Source: Crenobacter caeni
Lineage (GTDB): Bacteria; Pseudomonadota; Gammaproteobacteria; Burkholderiales; Chromobacteriaceae
Length of the DNA: 64,000 nucleotides
Assembly (NCBI RefSeq): GCF_010435965.1
Contig: NZ_JAAGAA010000004.1
Coordinates: forward strand, 226,534-290,533
Reading direction: 5' to 3'
Below, one piece after another: positions 1 through 8,222 of this stretch. The stretch's first letter is position 1. Each line of letters starts with the position of its first letter. Under the pieces are notes generated by a model. That model saw nothing but the letters and a program-made list of their open reading frames with translations, was not told the DNA's origin and searched no databases. The position numbers and the translations under genes are program-made.

Positions 1-1
1 T

Positions 2-1903
2 GACGTAGCACAAGCCATACACGAAGTTGATCTGCGGCCGGACCTGTTGCCGCCTGCCGGTAAGGCCAAGGGGCGTACCGTTTCCGTTTATATGATTGGC
101 TTCGCAGATGACACGCTGAAGGACTCTCCCTTGATGCAGGAATCCGCCGCGCAGGGGGGCGGCAAGTTCATGTACGCGGGAGACGAGGACAAGTTGAAGG
201 AAGCCTTTCAGGGGGCTATCGACGACGCCTTCGCCAAGGAAAACGCTGCGGCGGCGGTTGCCGTCGTCAATACGCAGGTCGTGGTCGACAATACTGCGTA
301 CGCGTCTCGCTACAACTCGGGTACCTGGAGCGGGGACCTGATGGGCTACCGCTTGAACACCACCACCGGCATCCCGATCGAACCGCCAGCCTGGTCGGCG
401 GCCGGTTTGTTGGCCAAACGCACAGACCCACGCAAAATCGTGACTTACAGCGGCAGCAATGGGGTGGTGTTCAGTGGGGCGATGGGGGGGCTAAGTGCCG
501 CCGACGTTGCAGCCCTTCGCGGCGCTCGGCTAGGCGACATCGTCAACGCCGAGCCGGTCGTCGTTAAATACGGTAGCCGCACCGTGGTATTCCAGCCAGC
601 CAACGACGGCATGTTGCACGCCTTCGAAGGCAAACTGGAGGCTGGAGGCGGTGAAGAGTTGTTTGCCTATGTACCGCGTGCTTTATATACAGGCAGTGCG
701 CCGGCGTTGTCTTCACAGAAACTGCCACTAAAGGCGGGGGCTAACCACCAATATCTGGTTGACGCGACGCCGGCTGTCGCCGATTTCGGCAGCCAGAAGC
801 TGCTGGTTGGGGGGCTGGGCAAGGGCGGCAAGGCATATTACGCGCTCGATATCAGTTCGCCCGATGCCAACAACGAAGTCGGCTACGCCAGCAAGGTGAA
901 ATGGGAAGTCGTTCCGGATGCCAGCAAATCAGGCTACAGCTTTGCCACCCCCTTGCTGGTCAAGACCAGCAAGGGGGACCGGGTGGTGGTGCCTTCCGGC
1001 TATAACAACAGCGACGGCAAGGGCTACGTATTCCTGCTCGACCCGGCCGACGGCAGCGTCGAAGCGACCATCGAGACAGGTGTGAGCGGAGACCTTGCCT
1101 ATCTTGCCAAACCGCAGGATGCGGTTGTCACGGCCGTAGTCGACGTGATCTACGGCGGCGACACCCAAGGCAACCTGTTCCGCTTTAACCTGGCCAGCGA
1201 AACATCCGTCCGTATCGCGCAACTGAAGGATGGTAGCGGCAACGTCCAGCCGGTGACCTCGGCACCCTTGGTGACTACTGGCACCAATGCTGGTGAGTTT
1301 CGAGTGTTTGTCGGCACCGGCCAGTATCTGGATGTGGCGGATATTGCTTCGACCAGACGGCAGACGCTGTACGGCGTGTTCGACAACAGTAGTGTGGCGA
1401 CACCAACCCTGCCAAATATTCGTGGCAGCAATGGTGCCAGCTGCCCGACGGAAGGTGGTGATGGTGCATTCGTCTGCCAGACCCTGAGCGGGAACGATTC
1501 GTCAGGGTACTCGGTGAGCGCGAATGCCATCGGCAGCAAGAAAGGCTGGTACGTCGACCTGCCGGTCAGCGGTTCTCGCATCACCTCGCAGGGGGCACTC
1601 TCGCGTGGTGGTGTGCTGGTCTACACCGCGAACAAGCCGACCGATACCAAATGCGAGCCCGGCGGCAGCAGCTATCTTTTGACACTGAACCCTGAAACTG
1701 GAGGCAGCTTGGGGAATGGCGTCAAGGGCATGGTTTGGATCAGTTCTGCGCTGGCTAGCCGGCCGGTGCTGGTCGAGACCGCCGACGGCGAGCGTGCACT
1801 GGTACGCCATGCTGACCAGAGCTTTACGAGTACCAAATTGTGGACGCCGCCCGTGGCGGGGGCGACGACGTTCAGGGTGTTGTCTTGGCGTGAACTGTTG
1901 TAG
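2..1903 (+). CDS. pilY1: PilY1/PilC-like type IV pilus tip-associated protein, C-terminal part (5' end outside window)
   Basis: The frame is open from base 2, so the true start lies upstream; the TTG at base 47 is not a real start. The visible part begins at the end of a VWA-type domain (VSVYMIGFADD) and continues into the PilY1 beta-propeller, with the landmarks ANDGMLHAFEG, LFAYVPRALY, HQYLVDATPAVADFG and IYGGDTQGNLFRFNL, and the usual RVLSWREL ending. PilY1 proteins act with the minor pilins in pilus biogenesis, retraction control, adhesion and surface sensing. The nine-residue calcium loop just before IYGGD (bases 1118-1144) reads DAVVTAVVD, so the inner acidic positions are missing. By eye the DNA is less GC-rich than its neighbours, which is common for variable pilus tip genes. 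Minor pilin genes would be expected upstream. Confidence 0.9.
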   Translation, partial: DVAQAIHEVDLRPDLLPPAGKAKGRTVSVYMIGFADDTLKDSPLMQESAAQGGGKFMYAGDEDKLKEAFQGAIDDAFAKENAAAAVAVVNTQVVVDNTAYASRYNSGTWSGDLMGYRLNTTTGIPIEPPAWSAAGLLAKRTDPRKIVTYSGSNGVVFSGAMGGLSAADVAALRGARLGDIVNAEPVVVKYGSRTVVFQPANDGMLHAFEGKLEAGGGEELFAYVPRALYTGSAPALSSQKLPLKAGANHQYLVDATPAVADFGSQKLLVGGLGKGGKAYYALDISSPDANNEVGYASKVKWEVVPDASKSGYSFATPLLVKTSKGDRVVVPSGYNNSDGKGYVFLLDPADGSVEATIETGVSGDLAYLAKPQDAVVTAVVDVIYGGDTQGNLFRFNLASETSVRIAQLKDGSGNVQPVTSAPLVTTGTNAGEFRVFVGTGQYLDVADIASTRRQTLYGVFDNSSVATPTLPNIRGSNGASCPTEGGDGAFVCQTLSGNDSSGYSVSANAIGSKKGWYVDLPVSGSRITSQGALSRGGVLVYTANKPTDTKCEPGGSSYLLTLNPETGGSLGNGVKGMVWISSALASRPVLVETADGERALVRHADQSFTSTKLWTPPVAGATTFRVLSWRELL

Positions 1904-1935
1904 CCGCCACGAGCGAAGATCAGCCGGACAACGGC

Positions 1936-3114
1936 TCAGCCCCGCCTGAGCCCCCGCATCGCGCGGGTCAGCCCGTCCACCGTCAGCGGGAACATGCGGC
2001 CGTCCATGCGCTCCTGCAGCATCGCGATCGACTGCACGTAGGGCCAGCGCGATTCGTCCTCGGGGTTCAGCCACGCGGCGTGGCGGAAGTGCTGGGTGAG
2101 GCGTTTGAGCCACACTTCGCCGGCTTCCTCGTTCATGTGTTCGACGCTGCCGCCCGGGTAGGCGATCTCGTACGGGCTCATCGTCGCGTCGCCGACGAAC
2201 ACCAGCTTGTAGTCCTGGCCGTAGGTGTGGATCAGGTCCCACACCGGCAGGACGCTGGCCTGGCGGCGCGCGTTGTCGCGCCACACCGTCTCGTACACGC
2301 AGTTGTGGAAGTAGAAGGTCTCCAGGTGCTTGAACTCGCTGCGCGCGGCGGCAAACAGCGACTCGCACACGCGGATGTGGTCGTCCATCGACCCGCCGAT
2401 GTCGAAGAGCACGATCACCTTCACCGCGTTGTGCAGCTCGGGCACCATTTGCAGCGAGAGATGGCCGGCGTTCTGCGCGGTGGCAGCGATGGTGGCGGGC
2501 AGGTCGAGCACCTCGGCGCTGCCTTCGCGCGCGAATTCGCGCAAGCTGCGTAGCGCGACCTTCAGGTTGCGGGTGTCCAGCTCGCTGTCGCCGTCCAGGT
2601 TGCGAAATTCGCGCTTGTCCCACACCTTGACCGCGCGGCGGTGGCGCGACTGGTCCTGCCCGATGCGGATGCCTTCCGGGTTGTAGCCCCACGCGCCGAA
2701 TGGGCTGGTGCCGCCGGTGCCTATCCACTTGTTGCCGCCCTGGTGCCGGCCGTGTTGTTCGGCCAGCCGCTCCTTCAGCGTTTCCATCAGCTTGTCCCAG
2801 CCCAGCGCTTCAAGCGTCTGCTTTTCTTCTTCGCTGAGGAATTTTTCGACCTGTTTTCTTAGCCACTCCTCGGGCAGCTCGCGCGCTTCATCGGAGAGGG
2901 ACGACTCGATGCCGTACGCGAAGCGCGCGAACACCTGGTCGAAGCGGTCGAAGTGGCGCTCATCTTTAACCAGTACGAGCTTGGACAGGGTGTAGAAGTC
3001 GTCGACACGGCCGAAGGCGAGGTGGCGGCGCAGGGCGTCCATCAGCACCAGCCATTCCTTGATCGAGACAGGGACGCCGGCTTCGCGCAGCGAGTAGAAG
3101 AAGTCGAGTAGCAT
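1936..3114 (-). CDS. CoxE-like VWA domain protein (MoxR partner type)
   Basis: A 392-residue cytoplasmic protein with no signal peptide. The N-terminal helical half (MLLDFFYSLREAGVPVS) and a C-terminal von Willebrand A domain match the CoxE-like family (COG3552/COG3825). The metal site reads DIGGSM, so the first serine of the classical DxSxS motif is glycine; DxGGS is usual in this branch. Such proteins normally work with a MoxR AAA+ ATPase in metallocenter or complex assembly. A matching MoxR gene lies at 46291, about 43 kb away, rather than next door. It is convergent with pilY1 and divergent from the aldehyde dehydrogenase operon. Substrate unknown. Confidence 0.85.
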   Translation of the reverse strand: MLLDFFYSLREAGVPVSIKEWLVLMDALRRHLAFGRVDDFYTLSKLVLVKDERHFDRFDQVFARFAYGIESSLSDEARELPEEWLRKQVEKFLSEEEKQTLEALGWDKLMETLKERLAEQHGRHQGGNKWIGTGGTSPFGAWGYNPEGIRIGQDQSRHRRAVKVWDKREFRNLDGDSELDTRNLKVALRSLREFAREGSAEVLDLPATIAATAQNAGHLSLQMVPELHNAVKVIVLFDIGGSMDDHIRVCESLFAAARSEFKHLETFYFHNCVYETVWRDNARRQASVLPVWDLIHTYGQDYKLVFVGDATMSPYEIAYPGGSVEHMNEEAGEVWLKRLTQHFRHAAWLNPEDESRWPYVQSIAMLQERMDGRMFPLTVDGLTRAMRGLRRG

Positions 3115-3172
3115 GATGTGCGGGTGGTGACAGCGTCAGGCGATTGGCTTAGAGTGAAAATACTATGACAAA

Positions 3173-3190
3173 CGACCGTTTGAACGGTCG
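3173..3190. promoter_or_regulatory. Palindromic operator upstream of the aldehyde dehydrogenase operon
   Basis: CGACCGTT and AACGGTCG form a perfect 8-base inverted repeat separated by TG, centred about 34 bases before the start codon at 3216. A dyad of this length and spacing is typical of TetR/AcrR-family operators. No regulator gene sits beside it; candidates in the window are the TetR genes at 15431 and 36878. Binding is inferred. Confidence 0.6.
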
Positions 3191-3215
3191 CCCGGCCACA
3201 CGAGGATAACATCAT

Positions 3216-4643
3216 ATGGACGCACCGACCGCCCCGCTCATGCTTTCCGGCGACCTTGCCGCGCGGCTCGACGCCTTGCGCGGCGCGTGGCGTGCCGACC
3301 CCGACCCCTCGCTCGCCGCGCGCCAGCGGGTGCTCGATGCGCTGCGTGAAATGCTGCTGAATCACGAGCACGAGTGGTGCGCGGCGGTGTCCGCCGATTT
3401 TGGGCATAGAAGCGACACCGAGACGCGTCTCGCCGAGCTGTTCCCGTCGCTGGAAGGTATTCGCCACGCCAAGAAGCACCTGTCGCGCTGGATGAAGCCG
3501 CAAGGGCGGCCGGTGTCGCTGTGGTTCAAGCCGGCGCGTGCGCATGTCCGGCCCCAGTCGCTGGGCGTTATCGGCGTGATCGTGCCGTGGAACTACCCCG
3601 TCTACCTCGCGCTGGGGCCGATGCTGGCGGCGCTTGCCGCCGGCAACCGGCTGATGGTCAAGATGTCGGAGTTCACGCCCAACACCGGCGCGCTGATGGC
3701 TGCGCTGTGCAAGCGCTACCTCGCCGGCTGGGTCGACGTGGTCGAGGGCGACGCGGCCGTCGCGGCGGCCTTCTCGGCGCTACCCTTCGACCATCTGCTG
3801 TTTACCGGGTCGACCGCGGTCGGCCGCCACGTGATGCGCGCGGCGAGCGAGCACCTGACGCCGGTGACGCTGGAGCTCGGCGGCAAGTCGCCGTGCATCG
3901 TCGCACCGGGGTTTGACGCGCGCCGCGCGGCCGAAGGCATTGTGGTCGGCAAGATGCTGAACGCCGGGCAGACCTGCGTCGCGCCTGACTATCTACTGGT
4001 ACCAGAAACTGAAGCGCCGGCGCTTGTCGACGCGATCAGGGCGGCGGCGACGCGGATGTACCCGACGCTGGCCGCCAACCCCGACTACACGGCCATCGTC
4101 AACGCTCGCCACCACGAGCGGCTCACCGGCCTGCTTGCCGAAGCAGCCGCGCGCGGCGCGAAGCTCACCGAGGTCAACCCCAAGGCGGAAGACCTTAGTG
4201 CCAGCGGCAAGCTCGCACTCACGCTGGTCGAGGGTGCGCCGGAGGACTCGCGGCTGATGCAGGACGAGATCTTTGGCCCGCTGTTGCCCATCGTGCCTTA
4301 CCGCAGTTTCGACGAGGCGATCGCCTACGTGAACGCAAGGCCGCGCCCGCTGGCGCTGTACCTCTTCGACACCGACAAGGCGCGCATCGCCCGCACCGAG
4401 CGCGAGACGGTCGCAGGCGGCATGTGCGTGAACACCACGGTGCTGCACGTCGCGCAGGACGATTTGCCGTTCGGCGGCGTCGGCGCGTCGGGCATCGGCC
4501 ACTACCACGGCCACGAGGGTTTCCTGACCTTTTCCAAGCTCAAGCCGGTGCTCACCATGCCGCGCCTCAATACCCTGTGGCTGCTGCACGCGCCTTACGG
4601 CGCGCGCGCGCGCTGGCTGCTCGCAAGGATGCTCGGCCGATGA
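3216..4643 (+). CDS. Coniferyl-aldehyde-dehydrogenase-type NAD(P)+ aldehyde dehydrogenase
   Basis: A 475-residue protein of the aldehyde dehydrogenase superfamily that oxidises an aldehyde to its acid. Visible motifs are the cofactor-fold region VIVPWNYPVYLALGPMLAAL, the catalytic glutamate in LELGGKSP, the catalytic cysteine in AGQTCVAPDY, and the late EIFGPLLP and LPFGGVGASG motifs. The first 50 residues and the short C-terminus resemble coniferyl aldehyde dehydrogenases (CalB type), which accept aromatic and long-chain aldehydes. It is the first gene of a three-gene operon: the next start overlaps its stop (ATGA), and the third gene encodes a GMC alcohol oxidoreductase, so the operon may run alcohol to aldehyde to acid. 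The substrate is not readable from sequence. Confidence 0.88.
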   Translation: MDAPTAPLMLSGDLAARLDALRGAWRADPDPSLAARQRVLDALREMLLNHEHEWCAAVSADFGHRSDTETRLAELFPSLEGIRHAKKHLSRWMKPQGRPVSLWFKPARAHVRPQSLGVIGVIVPWNYPVYLALGPMLAALAAGNRLMVKMSEFTPNTGALMAALCKRYLAGWVDVVEGDAAVAAAFSALPFDHLLFTGSTAVGRHVMRAASEHLTPVTLELGGKSPCIVAPGFDARRAAEGIVVGKMLNAGQTCVAPDYLLVPETEAPALVDAIRAAATRMYPTLAANPDYTAIVNARHHERLTGLLAEAAARGAKLTEVNPKAEDLSASGKLALTLVEGAPEDSRLMQDEIFGPLLPIVPYRSFDEAIAYVNARPRPLALYLFDTDKARIARTERETVAGGMCVNTTVLHVAQDDLPFGGVGASGIGHYHGHEGFLTFSKLKPVLTMPRLNTLWLLHAPYGARARWLLARMLGR

Positions 4644-5161
4644 GGGCCGACCGCCGCCGTTTCATCCAGGCAGGCCTCGTCGGCTCGCTGCTGCTGGCGG
4701 GCGCGGCCTGGCTCGCGCGCCCCGACGCGACCTCGCCCGCGCTGCTGGGCGGCACGCGCTTTGTCAACGCCCAGGACGCGCCCATGCTTGCAGCACTGGC
4801 GGTGCCGATGCTGGGGCTGGAACTTACCGCCGGGCAGCGCGAAGCCGTAGTGCGCGGGGTGGACGCGGCGGTGGCCGGCATGCCGCTGGCGATCCAGGCC
4901 GAGGTGAGGCAGTTGTTCGACCTGATAGGTTCGGACTGGGGCCGGCGCTACCTTGCGCTGGTCAAACCCGCGTGGGGCGAGGCCAGCGCCGCCGAAGTCG
5001 CGGCCTTCCTCGAGCGCTGGCGCACCGCGCCCATTGCGCTACTGCGCGCCGGCTACCAGGCGCTGCACGCGCTGATCAACGCCGCGTGGTACGGGCAGGC
5101 AGCCAGCCACGCCGCCATTGGCTATGCGCGGCCCGAGTTCGCGAGGAGGCTGTTTGAATGA
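4640..5161 (+). CDS. Tat-exported small subunit of a GMC dehydrogenase (predicted)
   Basis: A 173-residue protein starting at the ATG that overlaps the previous stop by four bases. The N-terminus MRADRRRFIQAGLVGSLLLA has a twin-arginine motif (RRRFIQ) followed by a hydrophobic stretch, so Tat export is likely. The rest is helical with no clear motif. Membrane-bound FAD dehydrogenases of the gluconate or glucose 2-dehydrogenase type have a small Tat-exported subunit that carries the signal-less GMC subunit across the membrane. Size, signal and position directly before a GMC gene fit that role. The assignment rests mainly on context. Confidence 0.65.
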   Translation: MRADRRRFIQAGLVGSLLLAGAAWLARPDATSPALLGGTRFVNAQDAPMLAALAVPMLGLELTAGQREAVVRGVDAAVAGMPLAIQAEVRQLFDLIGSDWGRRYLALVKPAWGEASAAEVAAFLERWRTAPIALLRAGYQALHALINAAWYGQAASHAAIGYARPEFARRLFE

Positions 5162-6753
5162 CAAGCCCCATCCATGACACCTCGCTCGAAGGCCTCGCAC
5201 GCGGCTGGCGGGTGACCGACGCGTCCACGCTTAAGGCGAACCAAAACCTCGAGTGCGACGTGGTCATCGTCGGCAGCGGCGCCGGCGGCGGCATGGCGGC
5301 CGAATCGCTGGCGCGGCGCGGCCTCTCGGTAGTTCTGATCGAGGAGGGCGGCTTGCTTGGCGCCAGCCGCTTCAAGATGGTCGAGGCGCTGGCTTACCCC
5401 GAGCTCTACCAGGAATCCGCCGGGCGGCAGACGGCGGACAAGGCGATCACCATCCTGCAGGGGCGTACCGTCGGCGGCTCGACCACCGTCAACTGGACGA
5501 GTTCGTTCCGCACGCCGGCCACCACGCTTGCCTGGTGGCGCGACGCGCACGGGCTCGCCGGCCTGACCGACGCCGAAATGGCACCGTGGTTCGCCCAAGT
5601 GGAGGCGCGCCTGGCTATCGACACCTGGGCGATGCCGCCCAACCCCAATAACAGCGTGCTGGAGAAGGGTTGTGCGGCGCTGGGTCTCTCCAGCGCCCGC
5701 ATGCGCCGCAACGTGAAGGGCTGCTGGAATCTCGGTTACTGCGGGATGGGCTGCCCGACCAACGCCAAGCAGAGCATGCTGGTGACGACCATCCCCGCCG
5801 CGCTCGACGCGGGCGCGCATCTGCTCACCCGCGCCCGCGCCGAGCGCCTGCTGCTGCAGGGGCGCCGCGTGGCGGGAGTGATACTTGCCGCGCTGGGCGC
5901 AGACGGCATCCGCCCAAGCGGGCAGACGCTGACCGTGCGCGCGCGCGAGGTGGTGCTCGCGGCCGGCGCGATCGGCACGCCGGCGATCCTCTTGCGCAGC
6001 GGCGCGGCCGACGCGTCGGCGCAGACCGGCAAGCGCACCTTCCTGCACCCGGTGGTGCTCTCCGGCGCGGTGATGAACGAGGAAATCCGGCCGTGGCAGG
6101 GCGCGCCGCAGACCGTGTACTCGGACGAATTCCTGCACCGCTGGCCTCTGGCAGAGCGCGTCGGCTACAAGCTCGAGGTGCCGCCTATCCACCCGGTGTT
6201 GCTCGGCACCACGCTGACGGGCTTCGGTAGCGCGCACCGCGGACAGATGCGGCAGATGCCCAACCTCAACGTGATGCTCGCACTGACCCGCGACGGCTTC
6301 CACCCCGAAAGTACCGGCGGGCAGGTGAAGCTCAGGGGCGACGGCTCGCCGCTGCTCGACTACCCGCTGACCGCTCCCTTGTGGGACGCGTTCCGACACG
6401 CCTGGCTGACCATGGCCGAGCTGCAGTTCGCCGCCGGCGCGCAAAGCGTGCTGACCGTGCACGAGGACGCGGCGCCGGCGCGAACGCTTGCCGAGGCACA
6501 CGCGCAGTTGCAGGCGCTGCCGGACGAGGTGCTGCGCGCGCGGGTGGTCAGCGCGCATGTGATGGGCGGCGCGGCGATGGGCAAGGACGAGCAAAGCGGG
6601 GTGGTCGACGCGCACGGCCGCCACTGGCAGTACGACAACCTGACGGTGGTGGACGGCTCGGTGTTTCCGACCAGCATCGGCGCCAACCCGCAAGTGTCGG
6701 TGTACGCCTTCGCGGCGCGCAGCACCGACGCACTGGGAAAGCGGCTGGCGTAG
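5158..6753 (+). CDS. GMC-family FAD-dependent alcohol oxidoreductase
   Basis: A 531-residue flavoprotein. The Rossmann FAD motif is at about residue 37 (VVIVGSGAGGGMAAE), followed by the GMC signature region (GRTVGGSTTVNW). The C-terminal FAD and active-site region includes HVMGGAAMGKD and TSIGANPQVSVYAFA. Between them is a cysteine-rich patch (GCWNLGYCGMGCPTNAKQ) like that of long-chain alcohol oxidases and of iron-sulfur GMC dehydrogenases; a cluster there is inference. It has no signal of its own, so export would depend on the Tat protein encoded just upstream, whose stop overlaps this start. The product of oxidation would feed the aldehyde dehydrogenase at 3216. A strong terminator follows at 6781. 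Confidence 0.88.
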   Translation: MTSPIHDTSLEGLARGWRVTDASTLKANQNLECDVVIVGSGAGGGMAAESLARRGLSVVLIEEGGLLGASRFKMVEALAYPELYQESAGRQTADKAITILQGRTVGGSTTVNWTSSFRTPATTLAWWRDAHGLAGLTDAEMAPWFAQVEARLAIDTWAMPPNPNNSVLEKGCAALGLSSARMRRNVKGCWNLGYCGMGCPTNAKQSMLVTTIPAALDAGAHLLTRARAERLLLQGRRVAGVILAALGADGIRPSGQTLTVRAREVVLAAGAIGTPAILLRSGAADASAQTGKRTFLHPVVLSGAVMNEEIRPWQGAPQTVYSDEFLHRWPLAERVGYKLEVPPIHPVLLGTTLTGFGSAHRGQMRQMPNLNVMLALTRDGFHPESTGGQVKLRGDGSPLLDYPLTAPLWDAFRHAWLTMAELQFAAGAQSVLTVHEDAAPARTLAEAHAQLQALPDEVLRARVVSAHVMGGAAMGKDEQSGVVDAHGRHWQYDNLTVVDGSVFPTSIGANPQVSVYAFAARSTDALGKRLA

Positions 6754-6780
6754 GGCGCTTCCACGGTTTTACTTCTACAC

Positions 6781-6810
6781 ACACCCGGCCTGTGCCGGGT
6801 GTCGTTTTTT
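6781..6810 (+). terminator. Rho-independent terminator of the GMC operon
   Basis: ACACCCGGC and GCCGGGTGT form a perfect 9-base stem with loop CTGT, followed after CG by six T residues. It lies 28 bases past the GMC stop. Confidence 0.85.
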
Positions 6811-6875
6811 GTCGCGCGGTGGCAAGGCTGTCTGACCCAGCTCAAGCCCTGTTCATGCTCATGTGTTAAAATGCT

Positions 6876-6893
6876 AATGAACAATCATTCATT
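6876..6893. promoter_or_regulatory. Candidate operator before the tolC efflux operon
   Basis: AATGAA and TTCATT flank a six-base core (CAATCA), giving an 18-base dyad about 15 bases before the tolC start. The sequence is AT-rich in a GC-rich region. YbhGFSR-type operons are controlled by TetR-family repressors (CecR in Escherichia coli). No adjacent regulator is present here. Confidence 0.45.
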
Positions 6894-6907
6894 TGTCAGG
6901 GGTCGGC

Positions 6908-8212
6908 ATGAAGGCCTTGCTCGGTGGGGTATGCCTGTGCGCGGCGTTCGCCGCGCACGCGGAAACGCTGGAGGAGGCGTGGCAGGCGGCGCTCGCCAAT
7001 AACCAGGCGCTCTTCGCAGCGGGGCTTCGGGTCGAGGCCGGCGCGGCGACACTCGAGGCTGCACAGGCGGCGGCGGGCCCGGCGCTCGCCCTCAACGCCG
7101 ACCTGCGCCGCTTCGACCGCGCGCCGCAAGGCAAGGTCGACCTCTCGGCGCTTGCCAGGGTGCCGCCGCTCGCGCCGCTTGGTTTACCGACCGAGGCCAG
7201 GTTCGATTTGACCGACCGCGTGAACACCTACGCCGGCGTGCGGGCGACGCTGCCCCTTTATACCGGTGGCGCTCTGGACGCGATGGCGGCGGGTGCCCGG
7301 GCCGGGCAGGACGCGGCGCGTGCGCGAGAGGATGCGCTGTGCCAGTCGCTCAAGCTCTCGGTCGGGCTCGTCTACCTGGACGTGCTGCGCGCCGAGGCGC
7401 TGCGAAAGGTTGCCTTACAACAGGTCGCGACGCTGAAGGCTTACCGGCGCGACGTCGGCAACTTCTACCGCGAGGGTGTGGTGGCACGTGTCGACGTGCT
7501 GGGCGCGGACACTGCGCTCGCCGCAGCAGAAGGCCGGCGCATCGAGGCGGATAACGCGCTGGAACTTGCACGCGCCGCGTACAACCGCTACCTGGGCCGC
7601 GCACCGGCAAGCCAGGTGAGCGTCAGCGACCCGCGGCTTGAGGCGCCGGAGCTCTCCGCCGCGCGTCTTACCGCGCGCGCCGGCAACCGGGCCGAACTGG
7701 CCGGGCTCGAGAAACTTGCCCAAGTGCGCAGCGAAGAAGCGCGCGCCAAACGCGCCGACGCGGCACCGCAGCTTGCCGCGTTCGCCGCGTACGACTGGCT
7801 GGACAACCCCAACCTGGTTCGCAAGGGCGCGGCGTCGGTCGGCGTCGGCCTGCACTGGCAACTGTTCGACGGCGGGCTCGCGCGTGCCCAGGCGCGCGCG
7901 CTCGAGCGCGAGGCCGACGCCCTGCTGGCCGAGCGTGCCGACACCGAGCGCGCGATCACGCTCGAGCTTGCGCAGGCAGCCAGCCAGCTTGAAAACGCCC
8001 AGGCCCGCTTCAGGGTGGCCGACAGCGCGCTCGCGCAGGCGGCCGAGCAGCTGAAGATCCAGACCAACCGTTACCGCAACGGCCTTGCGACGCAGACCGA
8101 CGTGCTTGCCGCGCAAACCATGCACTTTGACAGCCAACGCAACGCCGAAGATGCCCGCTACGCGTGGCAGGCCGCCAGCTTGCGCCTGCGCCGTGCCGCG
8201 GGACTCCTGTAA
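6908..8212 (+). CDS. TolC-family outer membrane efflux protein
   Basis: A 434-residue protein. The ATG at 6908 is chosen because it opens a clean signal peptide (MKALLGGVCLCAAFAAHA, cleavage before ETLEEAW); the in-frame TTG at 6893 lies in the operator. The mature part has the duplicated long-helix pattern of outer membrane efflux proteins, with the repeated NALELARAAYNRYLG and NAQARFRVADSALAQA helices. It would form the outer membrane channel for the HlyD/ABC-2 system encoded directly downstream. Only 10 bases separate it from the adaptor gene, so they are surely co-transcribed. Confidence 0.9.
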   Translation: MKALLGGVCLCAAFAAHAETLEEAWQAALANNQALFAAGLRVEAGAATLEAAQAAAGPALALNADLRRFDRAPQGKVDLSALARVPPLAPLGLPTEARFDLTDRVNTYAGVRATLPLYTGGALDAMAAGARAGQDAARAREDALCQSLKLSVGLVYLDVLRAEALRKVALQQVATLKAYRRDVGNFYREGVVARVDVLGADTALAAAEGRRIEADNALELARAAYNRYLGRAPASQVSVSDPRLEAPELSAARLTARAGNRAELAGLEKLAQVRSEEARAKRADAAPQLAAFAAYDWLDNPNLVRKGAASVGVGLHWQLFDGGLARAQARALEREADALLAERADTERAITLELAQAASQLENAQARFRVADSALAQAAEQLKIQTNRYRNGLATQTDVLAAQTMHFDSQRNAEDARYAWQAASLRLRRAAGLL

Positions 8213-8222
8213 GGGGACGAGA

